64,000 nucleotides of DNA from positions 124,001 through 188,000 of the forward strand of contig NZ_BDBD01000025.1 in assembly GCF_001612805.1 (NCBI RefSeq). Direction: 5' to 3'. The notes below the pieces were generated by a model that worked only from the letters and a program-made list of their open reading frames with translations, did no database searches and was not told where the DNA came from. The stretch comes from Nocardia coubleae NBRC 108252 (lineage in GTDB: Bacteria > Actinomycetota > Actinomycetes > Mycobacteriales > Mycobacteriaceae). Of this stretch, positions 45,592-55,385 are shown in pieces (the stretch's first letter is position 1; every line of letters starts with the position of its first letter). The position numbers and the translations under genes are program-made.

Positions 45592-46656
45592 TCAGCGGTT
45601 CTCGGGCCTGCCCCAACCCTCGTCGTCGGGCTTACCGAGATCGGGCCCCGAGCCTGGGCCGCCGTGGCCGCCGCCACCGGTCCCCGGGCCGCCGTAACCC
45701 TGGTCACCGGCACCGGGCCCACCGTATCCGGGCTGTTGCCCACCGAAACCGGGCTGACCATAACCGGGACCACCAGGTTGCTGACCGCCGTATCCGGGCT
45801 GCTGACCGAAGCCTGGCTGACCATAACCGGGCCCGCCGGGCTGTTGCCCACCGAAGCCGGGCTCACCGTAACCACCCGCACCCGGAGCGCCGTATCCCGG
45901 CTGCTCACCGAATCCACCGGCAGAACCGCCGTACGGCGGGTAACCCGGATCCGCGACGCTCTGACCACCGACCACCGGCCCACCGGTGATCACCCGGTAG
46001 GCGTAGGCCGTCGCCAGCACCGACAGCGGGATCGACACCAACAGACCGAGGCCACACAGCAACGCGCCGACGATATTGATGCCGAACAGCGCGAGTGCCA
46101 GCAACAGCAGCGGCCCCGCATTGGCGGAGATCGCGGAAAAACTCGACTTGATCGCGGTGATCGCGTCCTGGTTCCGGTCGAGTACGAAGTAGAGCGTGAA
46201 CCAGGTGAAGAAGGCGATCACGATGCCGGGCAGGATGCACAGCACGAAGCCGATACCGGTGGCGATACCGACAAGCAGCGAGGCCACGATGACCGCGCCG
46301 ACATTGGTGAACTTGAAGAATTCACCGAATCCCGGTTTGCGCCCGTCGGTTTCGTCCAGCGCGCCACGCACCATCGCCGCCGAGATCAGATAGCCGACGA
46401 CGGTGCTCACCACACTGCCGATGAACTGCCAGACACCGAATCCGATGCTGAAGTTGCCGCTGTAATCGGTGTCGGCGGAATTGCCGAGCCCGAAGATGAA
46501 GTTGAGCGCCACCTGGATCACGGCGAAGATCAGGACGATACCGATCCAGACGACGACGTTGTTCTTGTATTTCTCCCAGGCGTACCCGAGAGCGGCGCCT
46601 ACGCTGAGATCCGGTCTCGCCGGAGGATATCCGGGTTGCTGTTGTCCATACGTCAT
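45592..46656 (-). CDS. multi-pass membrane protein with Gly/Gln/Pro/Tyr repeat tail
   Basis: 354 residues. N-terminal MTYGQQQPGYPP, then about six membrane helices between residues 30 and 225 (WIGIVLIFAVIQVALNFIFG, GFVLCILPGIVIAFFTWFTL, LLLLALALFGINIVGALLCG). The C-terminal 120 residues are a disordered low-complexity tail of PGYGQPGFGGQQ-type units. Similar proteins are common in mycolata and lack known function. A 63-base tandem repeat underlies the tail. Confidence 0.8.
   Translation of the reverse strand: MTYGQQQPGYPPARPDLSVGAALGYAWEKYKNNVVVWIGIVLIFAVIQVALNFIFGLGNSADTDYSGNFSIGFGVWQFIGSVVSTVVGYLISAAMVRGALDETDGRKPGFGEFFKFTNVGAVIVASLLVGIATGIGFVLCILPGIVIAFFTWFTLYFVLDRNQDAITAIKSSFSAISANAGPLLLLALALFGINIVGALLCGLGLLVSIPLSVLATAYAYRVITGGPVVGGQSVADPGYPPYGGSAGGFGEQPGYGAPGAGGYGEPGFGGQQPGGPGYGQPGFGQQPGYGGQQPGGPGYGQPGFGGQQPGYGGPGAGDQGYGGPGTGGGGHGGPGSGPDLGKPDDEGWGRPENR
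45743..45868. repeat. 63-base tandem repeat within coding sequence
   Basis: The stretch from 45743 (CCGAAACCGGGCTGACCATA) recurs 63 bases later at 45806 with a few changes, encoding two copies of a 21-residue Gly/Gln/Pro-rich unit in the membrane protein's tail. In-frame period, so copy number could vary without frameshift. Confidence 0.6.
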
Positions 46657-46773
46657 CCGAACCGCATCTCCTCATCGTCTGCGGCGACCGCGGCCGCCGT
46701 CATGAGTCATACCGATCCGGCGTCATCGCGCTCACGCCGACATCGCCGATCATGGCATATGTCGGCGTCGCTA

Positions 46774-47286
46774 TCAGCTCACATTCTCGCGTTTGGGCAA
46801 TTTCCATCCCGGACGCGGGAAATGGCAGGTGTAGCCGTCGGGATAACGCTCCAGATAGTCCTGGTGCTCGGGCTCGGCCTCCCAGAATTCCCCCGCCGGG
46901 GTGACCTCGGTGACCACTTTGCCCGGCCACAGCCCGGAGGCGTCCACGTCGGCGATGGTGTCCAGCGCGATGCGCCGTTGCTCGTCGTCGAGATAGAAGA
47001 TCGCCGATCGGTAGCTCGAGCCGATGTCGTTGCCCTGCCGGTCCTTGGTGGTCGGGTCGTGGATCTGGAAGAGGAATTCGAGCAACGCGCGGTAATCGGT
47101 CCGCTCGGGGTCGTAGACGATCTCGACGGCCTCGGCGTGACCGGGGTGGTTGCGGTAGGTCGGGTGCTCGTTCTCGCCACCGGTGTAACCGACGCGAGTC
47201 GACACAACCCCCGGTTGACGGCGGATCAGGTCCTGCATACCCCAGAAGCAGCCACCGGCCAGAATCGCCTTGCGGGTCTCGCTCAC
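46774..47286 (-). CDS. msrA: peptide-methionine (S)-S-oxide reductase
   Basis: 170 residues from GTG 47286 (GAGGAGG four bases before it). Catalytic Cys in [29 protein letters not shown] carries the conserved substrate-binding part, and [13 protein letters not shown] is typical. It repairs oxidised methionine with thioredoxin. The C terminus lacks the extra recycling Cys block of some MsrA forms. Confidence 0.95.
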   Translation of the reverse strand: MSETRKAILAGGCFWGMQDLIRRQPGVVSTRVGYTGGENEHPTYRNHPGHAEAVEIVYDPERTDYRALLEFLFQIHDPTTKDRQGNDIGSSYRSAIFYLDDEQRRIALDTIADVDASGLWPGKVVTEVTPAGEFWEAEPEHQDYLERYPDGYTCHFPRPGWKLPKRENVS

Positions 47287-47447
47287 AGATCCTCCTCGAT
47301 GAGAGCTCGTTGTCGCACGTGTAGCGCACAACCGTGGGAGTAGAACGCCGGATTCATCCCCGGAATTCCGCTCAGTACAGTCTCGCCCCGAGAGTTCACG
47401 CAACACCAACCCCAGTGTTACCCACATTCGAGGAGGAATACGGCGCA

Positions 47448-47903
47448 ATGCCACGGTTCGGGGTTTCACAGTGTTCGGCGATCGCAGTGATCGCGACAGC
47501 TCTTCTCACGGGCACGGCGGGCGGTGCCCTCGCCCATCCGGGCGGTCCCGACGACACCATCGGCCAGACCACGACCAGCTGCGAGCAGGGCGGTGAAACG
47601 CTGTACGACGACCGGTACACCCGCGCGGCGGTCGGCCAGATCGATGCCGTGCTGGTCACGGCGGACACGCGCGCACCGATCGCGGGCGGCAAGGTGGTGC
47701 TGATCGGCGTCGACGCCTGTGGCGATTCGATCCACCGCCACCTGTTCACCGGCAATTCCGGCCAGGCCAGTTTCCGCGGCCTACAGCCCGGCCGCTACCA
47801 GCTCACCGCCTACACCAGCGACTCCGACGTACAGCCGATCACCTCCACCGAGGTCGCTCTCGACACCCCGAGCACCAAGACGGTCCGCTTCGTCGCAGGC
47901 TGA
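47448..47903 (+). CDS. secreted protein with carboxypeptidase-regulatory-like/SpaA beta domain
   Basis: 151 residues from ATG 47448 with AGGAGG at 47430-47435. The signal peptide ends near ALAHPGG. The mature part reads as one prealbumin-like beta-sandwich: [35 protein letters not shown]. Two cysteines (SCEQ, DACGD) may pair. Such domains usually serve as binding or spacer modules; no partner can be named. Confidence 0.7.
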   Translation: MPRFGVSQCSAIAVIATALLTGTAGGALAHPGGPDDTIGQTTTSCEQGGETLYDDRYTRAAVGQIDAVLVTADTRAPIAGGKVVLIGVDACGDSIHRHLFTGNSGQASFRGLQPGRYQLTAYTSDSDVQPITSTEVALDTPSTKTVRFVAG

Positions 47904-47906
47904 CGG

Positions 47907-47934
47907 TTCGGGCCGGGCATCCGTCCGGCCCGAA
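47907..47934 (+). terminator. hairpin downstream of the secreted beta-domain gene
   Basis: TTCGGGCCGG (47907-47916) and CCGGCCCGAA (47925-47934) form a perfect 10-base stem, loop GCATCCGT, right after the stop at 47903. It separates this gene from the GMC oxidoreductase. Confidence 0.7.
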
Positions 47935-48007
47935 AACCGTTGACGCCCAGCGCGTTCACCCTGTCCGTGATAGACATCACCCGAAGTGGAAAAGGGGTGG
48001 TTTCCTC

Positions 48008-49963
48008 ATGGAACCGACGGCCGCACAGCGCGCGACGCTCGCCGCGATCTGCAACACGTTCATACCGGGCGACGAGACCGGACTACCCAGCGCCGCCGAC
48101 CTCGGCGCGGTGGAAACCATTCTCGCGATCCTCGGCCGTAACCCGCGCGAGGCCGACCGCAAGCAGTTCGCCACCCTGCTCGACCTGTGGGACACCCGCG
48201 CGTTCGGCGCGCTCACCGGTACCGGTTTCCGGCGGTTCTCCACCCTGTCGCAGGCGCAGCGCGAGGCGGCCCTGCTGCGGCTCGCGGATTCCCGGCTCGC
48301 CCCGCTCCGCGCGGTCTTCCAGGCCCTGAAACAGGCCTCCCTGCTGGCGTACAACGTCACCCCCGGCCCGACCGGCACGAATCCGCTGTGGGAGCGGATC
48401 GGCTACCCGGCACCGACCGGCCCCGCGCCCGACGCCGCCACACCGGAGCTGAAGCCGCAGCGGTTCACCCGGCCGACCACGCTCGACTGCGATGTGGTCG
48501 TCGTCGGATCCGGCGCCGGTGGTGGCACCGCAGCCGCCGTGCTCGCGCGGGCCGGGCTCGACGTGGTCGTGCTCGAGCGCGGAAACTACTACGACGACAA
48601 GGACTTCGGCGACGGCGAACTCGCCGCGCTGACCACCCTCTACGCGGCCGGTCCCGCAACGACGGCGGAGGGCCAGCTCACGCTGGTCGCGGGGAGCTGC
48701 CTCGGCGGCGGAACCGTCGTCAACTGGAGTACCTCGCTGCCGGTTCCCGACCGTGTGCGCGCGGAATGGGCCGACCTCGGGGTCCCCCAGTTCGCCGGTG
48801 ACGAGTTCGGCACAGCGCTCGATGTGGTGAGTGAGCGGATCGGCGTCACCCGCGCCAAATCGCCGATCTCGGCCCGCGACGGCATTCTCGAACGCGGCGC
48901 GCGAGCGCTCGGCTGGGACGTCGACACCCTGCCGCGCAATGTCGGCGACGCCTGCGACGCGGCGATCGAATGCGGTCGCTGCGGCTACGGCTGCCGCCTA
49001 GGCGCCAAGCAGTCGGCGACCAAGACCTGGTTGCGCGACGCCGCCGAGCACGGCGCCCGGCTGGTCGTCGACGCCGACGTCCGCACCGTCACGGTGAAAG
49101 CCGGTCGGGCGGAGTCGGTATCGGCTCGCACCTCCGACGGCGTCGAGATCACGGTGCGCGCCCGCGCCGTCGTCGTCGCCGCGGGTGCCGTGCAGACGCC
49201 CGCGCTGCTGCGCCGATCGGGTCTGCGCAACCCGAACATCGGCCGCCACCTGCGCCTGCATCCCGCCGCCGCCGTGTTCGGGGTGTTCGAGGACGAGATC
49301 CGGCCCTGGGAGGGCGCGCTGCAGGCGCGGATCAGCAGGCACCACGCCGACCTGGACGGCAACGGCTTCGGCGTCATCTACGAGACCGGCCCGGTGCACC
49401 CGGGCCTGGCCACCGGATTCATGAACTGGCGGGGCGCACGGCAGCATCGCGACGCCATGCTCGAATTCGCCCGCACCACCTCCATCGGCGTCATCACTCG
49501 CGACCGGGATTCGGGGACCGTGACGGTGGATCGCAGCGGCGAACCGGTAGTGAGATACCGGCTCTCCGACTACGACGCCGGACACCTGCACACGGGCATC
49601 GTCGGTGCGGCGACCATGCTCGAAGCCGCGGGCGCGCAACGCATCTACTCCGGCCACCAGGCGGGCATCTCCTTCACACCGGGCGCCGACGGCTCGCTCG
49701 CACAGTTCGAGGCCGCCTGCGAACGGGCCGGATACGGCCCGGGACGCTGCTCGATGGGCGCGCTGCACATCATGGGCTCGGCCCGGATGGGCGGCACGGC
49801 CGAGCAGTCCGCGACCAACCCGGACGGCGCCACCTGGGACGTCGGCAACATCGTCGTCGCCGACGGCTCCTGCTTCCCCACCGCACCCGGCGTGAACCCG
49901 ATGGTGACCATCGAGGCGATCGGGTACATGAACGCGACGCGGCTCGCGGCCGAGCTCACCTAG
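48008..49963 (+). CDS. GMC-family FAD oxidoreductase (long-chain alcohol oxidase-like)
   Basis: 651 residues; ATG after AAAAGGGG. The N-terminal 150 residues are a helical domain like that of gluconate dehydrogenase subunit 3/fatty alcohol oxidases. The FAD dinucleotide fold starts near residue 162 (VVVVGSGAGGGTAAAVLARA). A cysteine-rich CDAAIECGRCGYGC may hold a metal or disulphides. The GMC C-terminal block MGSARMGG ... VNPMVTIEAIG contains the usual catalytic region. It probably oxidises a lipophilic alcohol; substrate not determinable. Confidence 0.85.
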   Translation: MEPTAAQRATLAAICNTFIPGDETGLPSAADLGAVETILAILGRNPREADRKQFATLLDLWDTRAFGALTGTGFRRFSTLSQAQREAALLRLADSRLAPLRAVFQALKQASLLAYNVTPGPTGTNPLWERIGYPAPTGPAPDAATPELKPQRFTRPTTLDCDVVVVGSGAGGGTAAAVLARAGLDVVVLERGNYYDDKDFGDGELAALTTLYAAGPATTAEGQLTLVAGSCLGGGTVVNWSTSLPVPDRVRAEWADLGVPQFAGDEFGTALDVVSERIGVTRAKSPISARDGILERGARALGWDVDTLPRNVGDACDAAIECGRCGYGCRLGAKQSATKTWLRDAAEHGARLVVDADVRTVTVKAGRAESVSARTSDGVEITVRARAVVVAAGAVQTPALLRRSGLRNPNIGRHLRLHPAAAVFGVFEDEIRPWEGALQARISRHHADLDGNGFGVIYETGPVHPGLATGFMNWRGARQHRDAMLEFARTTSIGVITRDRDSGTVTVDRSGEPVVRYRLSDYDAGHLHTGIVGAATMLEAAGAQRIYSGHQAGISFTPGADGSLAQFEAACERAGYGPGRCSMGALHIMGSARMGGTAEQSATNPDGATWDVGNIVVADGSCFPTAPGVNPMVTIEAIGYMNATRLAAELT

Positions 49964-50001
49964 CTGTGCGCCCCCGAGCGCCGACCACATAATCTGGGTC
50001 G

Positions 50002-51513
50002 ATGACCGCTGTTGCAGATCGTTCACTCGGACCGGAACTGGCACGCATCGAATCCCTCACCGCGGATACCGATGTGCTGGTGATCGGCTTGACCTCCTCG
50101 GAGAACGGACCGGCCATCGCCCCGGCCGACCTGTTCGGCGACGTGCTCACCTCCGAGGTCCGCGCGGAGCTGCTCGACGCACTCGGCGCGGTCGGTGCCA
50201 AGGGCAAGCCCGAGGAACTCACCCGGGTACCGGCGCCCGCGGCGCTGGACAACGTCACCAGCGTGCTCGCCGTGGGTCTCGGCGCGGCCGAGAAGGTCGA
50301 CGCCGAGCAGGTCCGCCGCAGCGCCGGCGTCGCGGCCCGCGCGCTGTCGGGCACCGAACTCGTCGCCACCACCCTGTCCGGCATCGATCTCGGCGCCGCC
50401 GCCGAGGGCTTCTACCTGGGCGCCTACACCTTCTCCGCGTTCAAGTCGGCCAAGAGCGCGCCCAAGCCCGACGAACAGCCGGTGCTCCGCGTCGAACTGC
50501 TGGTTCCGGAACCGGAATTCGGGGTGCTGGAACTGCTGCGCGCCCAGCTGGTCGCCGAAGCCGTCGCCACCGCACGCGATTTCGTGAACACCCCGCCGAG
50601 TGCGCTGTACCCCGCCGAATTCGCCGACCGGGCCCGTGTGCTCGCCGAAGCCGCCGGGCTCGAGGTGGAGGTGCTCGACGAGAACGCCTTGGCGGCAGCC
50701 GGTTACGGCGGCATCATCGGCGTCGGCCAGGGTTCCTCCCGCCCGCCGCGGCTGGTGCGCATCACCTATGCAGGCGGGCCGAAGAAGGTCGCGCTGGTCG
50801 GCAAGGGCATCACCTTCGACACCGGCGGTATCTCGATCAAGCCCGCCGCGAACATGGAGAACATGACCTCCGACATGGCCGGTGCGGCGGCGGTCATCGC
50901 GACCGTGCTGCTCGCCGCGCGCCTCGGTCTTCCGGTCACCGTCACCGCCACCGTCCCGATGGCCGAGAACATGCCGTCGGCCACCGCGCAGCGCCCCGGC
51001 GACGTGCTCACCCAATACGGCGGCACCACGGTCGAAGTCATCAACACCGATGCCGAGGGCAGGCTCATCCTCGCCGACGCCATCGTGCGCGCCATCGAGG
51101 ACGAACCCGATTACCTCATCGATGTCGCCACCCTCACCGGCGCGCAGATGGTCGCGCTCGGCACCCGCACCCCGGGTGTGATGGGCACCGACGAGTTCCG
51201 CGATCGCGTCGCCGAGATCTCGCGCGCGGTCGGCGAGAACGGCTGGGCCATGCCGCTGCCGAGCGAACTGCGCGCGGACCTGAACTCCAAGGTCGCCGAC
51301 CTGGCCAATGTCACGCCGCACCGGTGGGGCGGCATGCTCGCGGCGGCGCTGTTCCTCAAGGAATTCGTGCCCGAGGGCGTGCAGTGGGCCCACCTGGACG
51401 TGGCCGGTCCGGCCTACAACACCGGCGGACCGTTCGGCTATATCGGCAAGGGCGGCACCGGTGTCCCGGTGCGCACGCTCATCGCGGTGATCGAACAGAT
51501 CGGCGCGGAGTAG
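50002..51513 (+). CDS. pepA: leucyl aminopeptidase (M17 family)
   Basis: 503 residues. Two-metal M17 peptidase: [16 protein letters not shown] holds the metal-binding Lys and Asp, and [14 protein letters not shown] is the family signature with the second Asp/Glu pair and catalytic Arg. It releases N-terminal residues in the cytoplasm, as a hexamer in the family. Counterpart of Rv2213. Its TAG stop abuts the stop of the opposing gene. Confidence 0.95.
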   Translation: MTAVADRSLGPELARIESLTADTDVLVIGLTSSENGPAIAPADLFGDVLTSEVRAELLDALGAVGAKGKPEELTRVPAPAALDNVTSVLAVGLGAAEKVDAEQVRRSAGVAARALSGTELVATTLSGIDLGAAAEGFYLGAYTFSAFKSAKSAPKPDEQPVLRVELLVPEPEFGVLELLRAQLVAEAVATARDFVNTPPSALYPAEFADRARVLAEAAGLEVEVLDENALAAAGYGGIIGVGQGSSRPPRLVRITYAGGPKKVALVGKGITFDTGGISIKPAANMENMTSDMAGAAAVIATVLLAARLGLPVTVTATVPMAENMPSATAQRPGDVLTQYGGTTVEVINTDAEGRLILADAIVRAIEDEPDYLIDVATLTGAQMVALGTRTPGVMGTDEFRDRVAEISRAVGENGWAMPLPSELRADLNSKVADLANVTPHRWGGMLAAALFLKEFVPEGVQWAHLDVAGPAYNTGGPFGYIGKGGTGVPVRTLIAVIEQIGAE

Positions 51514-51864
51514 TCACTCATCCAGCTCGGCTTCCCTGGCCCGCCGCTGCTCGATGCGGCGGCGGGCATCGAAGTCGCGCATCCGCTGGGGGTAGCCCGT
51601 CTTGGTCACGTCGTACACCGGCACGCGCAAGGTGTCGGCCAGACGACGCGCGCCGTGCTCGCCGACGATCCGGCGCGTCCATTCGCCGTCCGCCGCCACC
51701 AGGACCGCTGTGACATCGGTCACAGTAGTCTTGGGCTCGACGAACGCCTCGACTCCGTGCCGCGCCCGCGCCCACTGCGCGAGCGCGCGCACCTCCGAGG
51801 CGTTCTCACGCGCGACTGACCTGCTCCGGCGCCGCACCCCGCGGAAACGATCCAGCAAACCCAC
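51514..51864 (-). CDS. small conserved hypothetical protein
   Basis: 116 residues from GTG 51864 (AGAAGGGC upstream); frame open further but unlikely coding. Basic N terminus ([19 protein letters not shown]), then an alpha/beta pattern with [18 protein letters not shown] and [19 protein letters not shown], ending in an Arg/Glu helix. No family recognised with confidence; similar genes beside pepA are often annotated oxidoreductase without basis. Confidence 0.65.
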   Translation of the reverse strand: MGLLDRFRGVRRRSRSVARENASEVRALAQWARARHGVEAFVEPKTTVTDVTAVLVAADGEWTRRIVGEHGARRLADTLRVPVYDVTKTGYPQRMRDFDARRRIEQRRAREAELDE

Positions 51865-52121
51865 CGGCTCAGCCCTTCTGCTTTCCGACGGAATTCTGCT
51901 CACCGCCGTACATTCCATGGTGCCAGCTCCGCACGGATTGCCGCCCAGCGCCACAGACGCGGCGGGCGAGTGCAAGGATGGTTGCCGGAACAAGAACCAA
52001 CGATTCCCGGGAGTCCCGCCACACGGTCGGGGTGGACACACGCCGCGACCCGCGACGTAATGCCCACCGGGGTCGAAGCACTGTTGTATTACCCGTCGAA
52101 CAGTCAGAGGAGTCAGAGGAC

Positions 52122-53855
52122 ATGGCCTTCTCCGTCCAGATGCCGGCTCTTGGTGAGAGCGTCACCGAGGGAACGGTGACCAGGTGGCTGAAGCAGGAAG
52201 GAGACACGGTCGAGGTCGACGAACCGCTGCTCGAAGTCTCCACCGACAAAGTCGACACCGAGATCCCGTCGCCCACCGCCGGTGTGCTGTCGAAGATCGT
52301 CGCCCAGGAAGACGATGTCGTCGAGGTCGGCGGTGAGCTCGGCGTGATCAGCGACGCCGGCGAAGCCCCCGCTTCCACCCCCGCGCCCGCCGAGGAATCC
52401 GTGGCCGCAGAACCCGAACCCGAGCCGGAACCCGAGCCCGCCGCGCAGGCACCGGCCCCCGAGCCCGCCGCCGCGCCCGCTCAGGCCGACGCGTCGTCCG
52501 GCACCCCCGTGAAGATGCCCGAGCTGGGCGAGTCCGTCACCGAGGGCACCGTCACCCGCTGGCTCAAGGCCGTCGGTGACGAGGTCGCCGTCGACGAGCC
52601 GCTGCTCGAGGTCTCCACCGACAAGGTCGACACCGAGATCCCCTCGCCGGTCGCGGGCACGCTGCTCGAGATCTCGGCGCAGGAGGACGACGTCGTCGCC
52701 GTCGGCGGTCAGCTCGGTGTGATCGGCAGCGGCAAGCCCGCCGCCGCCCCCGCGCCGGAACCGAAGCCCGAGCCCAAGCCCGCCCCCGCGCCGGCACCGA
52801 CGCCCGAGCCGAAGCAGGAAGCGGCACCGGCTCCGAAGCCTGAGCCCGCCCCCGCGCCGAAGCCCGCACCCGCCGCCAAGCCCGCGCCCGCGCAGGCCGC
52901 GTCGGCAGGTAACGGCAGCACCCCGTACGTGACTCCGCTGGTGCGCAAGCTGGCCGAGGAGAACGGCGTCGACCTGTCGAGCCTCACCGGTTCCGGTGTG
53001 GGCGGACGCATCCGCAAGCAGGACGTGCTCGCCGCCGCCGAAGCCAAGAAGGCACCGGAGCCCGCGCCCGCCGCCGCCCCGGCCCCCGCCGCGGCTCCGG
53101 CCAAGCAGACGGCGGCTCCGAAGCTGGCCGGACTCGTCGGTTCCACCCAGAAGGCGAGCCGCATCCGGCAGATCACCGCGACCAAGACGCGCGAATCGCT
53201 GCAGACCACCGCGCAGCTGACCCAGGTCCACGAGGCCGACGTCACCAAGATCGCGCATCTGCGGCAGCTCGCGAAGGCCTCGTTCAAGAACCGCGAGGGC
53301 GTCAACCTGACGTACCTGCCGTTCTTCGCCAAGGCCGTCGTCGAGGCCCTCGGTGTGCACCCGAACGTGAACGCCTCCTACAACGAGGACACCAAGGAGA
53401 TCACCTACCACGCGTCGGTGCACCTGGGTATCGCGGTCGACACCGAGCAGGGTCTGCTCTCGCCGGTCATCCACAACGCCAGCGACCTGTCGCTGGCCGG
53501 GCTGGCCCGTGCGATCGCCGACATCGCCAACCGCGCCCGCAACGGTGGGCTCAAGCCCGACGAGCTGTCGGGTGGCACCTTCACCATCACCAACATCGGT
53601 TCCGAGGGCGCGCTGTTCGACACCCCGATCCTGGTCCCGCCGCAGGCGGCCATGCTCGGTACCGGCGCGATCGTGAAGCGTCCGGTGGTCGTCACCGACG
53701 AGACCGGTGGCGAGTCCATCGGTGTGCGTTCGATGGTGTACCTGCCGCTCACCTACGATCACCGGCTCATCGACGGCGCCGACGCGGGCCGCTTCCTCAC
53801 CACCATCAAGCACCGGTTGGAAGAGGCGGCGTTCGAGGCCGATCTCGGGCTGTAG
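52122..53855 (+). CDS. sucB: 2-oxo acid dehydrogenase dihydrolipoamide acyltransferase (E2)
   Basis: 577 residues from ATG 52122 (CAGAGGA upstream). Two lipoyl domains (about 1-80 and 130-205), each with the lipoylated Lys in [12 protein letters not shown]; Pro/Ala/Glu linkers; a peripheral subunit-binding domain ([20 protein letters not shown]) near 268; and the catalytic domain ending in [14 protein letters not shown]. In mycobacteria this protein (DlaT, Rv2215) is the shared E2 of pyruvate dehydrogenase and the peroxynitrite reductase system, so dlaT is an equally good name. The lipB-lipA genes that modify it are 6 kb downstream. Confidence 0.93.
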   Translation: MAFSVQMPALGESVTEGTVTRWLKQEGDTVEVDEPLLEVSTDKVDTEIPSPTAGVLSKIVAQEDDVVEVGGELGVISDAGEAPASTPAPAEESVAAEPEPEPEPEPAAQAPAPEPAAAPAQADASSGTPVKMPELGESVTEGTVTRWLKAVGDEVAVDEPLLEVSTDKVDTEIPSPVAGTLLEISAQEDDVVAVGGQLGVIGSGKPAAAPAPEPKPEPKPAPAPAPTPEPKQEAAPAPKPEPAPAPKPAPAAKPAPAQAASAGNGSTPYVTPLVRKLAEENGVDLSSLTGSGVGGRIRKQDVLAAAEAKKAPEPAPAAAPAPAAAPAKQTAAPKLAGLVGSTQKASRIRQITATKTRESLQTTAQLTQVHEADVTKIAHLRQLAKASFKNREGVNLTYLPFFAKAVVEALGVHPNVNASYNEDTKEITYHASVHLGIAVDTEQGLLSPVIHNASDLSLAGLARAIADIANRARNGGLKPDELSGGTFTITNIGSEGALFDTPILVPPQAAMLGTGAIVKRPVVVTDETGGESIGVRSMVYLPLTYDHRLIDGADAGRFLTTIKHRLEEAAFEADLGL

Positions 53856-53867
53856 CAGGTCATTTCG

Positions 53868-54764
53868 ATGAAGGTGGTCATCGCCGGTTCGTCCGGGCTG
53901 ATCGGGACGGCGCTCGTCGCGGCTCTGCGCCGCGACGGGCACGACGTGTCCCGGCTGGTGCGCCGCGCTCCCGCGGCACCGGACGAATTCGCGTGGGATC
54001 CCGCGCGCGCCCAGCTCGACGAGCGGGCGTTGCGCGGGGCCGACGCGGTGGTGAATCTGTGCGGCGCGAGTATCGGTGCGCGCCGCTGGAACGGCAGTTA
54101 CAAGCAATTGCTGCGTGACAGCCGGATCACCCCCACCGATGTCCTCGCCACGGCGGTCGCCGCCGCGGGCGTGCCGACGCTGGTGAACGCCAGCGGCGCG
54201 CAGTACTACGGCGGCACGACCGGCGACTCGATCGTCGACGAAACCGCCTCGAGCGGAACAGGTTTCCTCGCGACACTGTGTCGCGACTGGGAAGCGGCCA
54301 CCGCGCCCGCCACCGATGCGGGAGTGCGCACGGTACTGGTGCGCAGTGCGGTGGTGCTCGCCCGCAACGGCGGGATGCTGAGCATGTTGCATCCGCTGTA
54401 CTGGCTCGGCCTCGGTGGCCGTTTGGGCAGCGGGCGCCAGTACACGCCGTGGATCTCCCTGGACGACGAGGTGGGCGCGATCGTCTTCGCGCTCACCCGA
54501 CCCGACCTCTCCGGGCCGATCAACGCCGTCGGCCCGGCTCCGGTCACCAATGCCGAGTTCACCCGCGCGCTGGGTCGCGCCCTGCATCGCCCCGCCCCAC
54601 TCATCGTGCCCGCGTTCGCGTTGCGGACCGCGGTCGGTGAGCTGGCGGACGAGGCGCTGCTCACCGGCCCACGGGCCATTCCCGCCGCACTGGAAAAGGC
54701 GGGCTACACCTTCCAGCATCCGACCATCGGTGCCGCGCTCGCCGCGACCGTCGGCCGATCATGA
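53868..54764 (+). CDS. TIGR01777-family NAD(P)-binding epimerase
   Basis: 298 residues, 12 bases after the E2 gene and probably cotranscribed. Rossmann loop [12 protein letters not shown], active-site-like NASGAQYYG, and the typical C-terminal HPTIGAALA. Counterpart of Rv2216. The family (YfcH/SulA-like) is structurally a short-chain epimerase of undetermined substrate. Confidence 0.88.
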   Translation: MKVVIAGSSGLIGTALVAALRRDGHDVSRLVRRAPAAPDEFAWDPARAQLDERALRGADAVVNLCGASIGARRWNGSYKQLLRDSRITPTDVLATAVAAAGVPTLVNASGAQYYGGTTGDSIVDETASSGTGFLATLCRDWEAATAPATDAGVRTVLVRSAVVLARNGGMLSMLHPLYWLGLGGRLGSGRQYTPWISLDDEVGAIVFALTRPDLSGPINAVGPAPVTNAEFTRALGRALHRPAPLIVPAFALRTAVGELADEALLTGPRAIPAALEKAGYTFQHPTIGAALAATVGRS

Positions 54765-55279
54765 GGGCGCCCATGCTGATTCGCGACGCCGACAAAGCCG
54801 ACCTGCCGACCGTGCTGGAGATCCACAACGCCAACATCGCCGAGTCGACCGCGATCTGGGACACCGATCAGGTGGATCTCGACGACCGGCTCACCTGGTT
54901 CGCCGACCGCACCGCGGCGGGGATGCCGGTGCTGGTCGCCGAGATCGACGGTGAGGTGGCCGGTTACGCGTCCTACGGGCAGTGGCGGCCCAAAACCGGC
55001 TACCGGTATTCCGTCGAGAACTCCGTCTATGTCGGTGAGCGTTTCCAGCGTCGCGGTGTCGCTACCGCCCTGCTCACCGAATTGATCGCTCGCGCAACTG
55101 ATTCCGGACGCGTGCACGCGATGATCGCCGCCATCGAGTCCGGCAACGCCGCGTCGATCGTCCTCCACGAACGGTTCGGGTTCCGGGTCGTCGGCGAATT
55201 GCCCGAGGTGGGTCATAAATTCGGTCGCTGGATGGATCTCACCCTCATGCAGAGGTTGTTCCCCCTCGAACCGCGCTGA
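54761..55279 (+). CDS. GNAT N-acetyltransferase (phosphinothricin acetyltransferase-like)
   Basis: 172 residues; ATG overlaps the previous stop (ATGA); Met5 is an alternative. Acetyl-CoA pyrophosphate loop [13 protein letters not shown], then [16 protein letters not shown] and [15 protein letters not shown], the C-terminal signature of the phosphinothricin/methionine-sulfoximine acetyltransferase branch. Natural substrate probably methionine sulfoximine or a similar amino acid. Confidence 0.87.
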   Translation: MRAPMLIRDADKADLPTVLEIHNANIAESTAIWDTDQVDLDDRLTWFADRTAAGMPVLVAEIDGEVAGYASYGQWRPKTGYRYSVENSVYVGERFQRRGVATALLTELIARATDSGRVHAMIAAIESGNAASIVLHERFGFRVVGELPEVGHKFGRWMDLTLMQRLFPLEPR

Positions 55280-55385
55280 CCTTCCGCAGCCTTTCACCGG
55301 CGGGCCCGGAATTCTGGCAGGCCCGGAGTCGCGAAACGATGCTTGAACGCTTCATCGTCTTTCCGAGGCGGGCTACAGTCGGGTC

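Noticed and set aside
45743-45868. CRISPR-like repeat array
   Set aside because: The repeats are in frame, directly contiguous and encode a Gly/Gln-rich protein tail; there are no unique spacers and no cas genes.
52150-52730. Recent DNA duplication in the E2 gene
   Set aside because: The two similar stretches are the two lipoyl domains normal for actinobacterial E2 proteins, not a new repeat.
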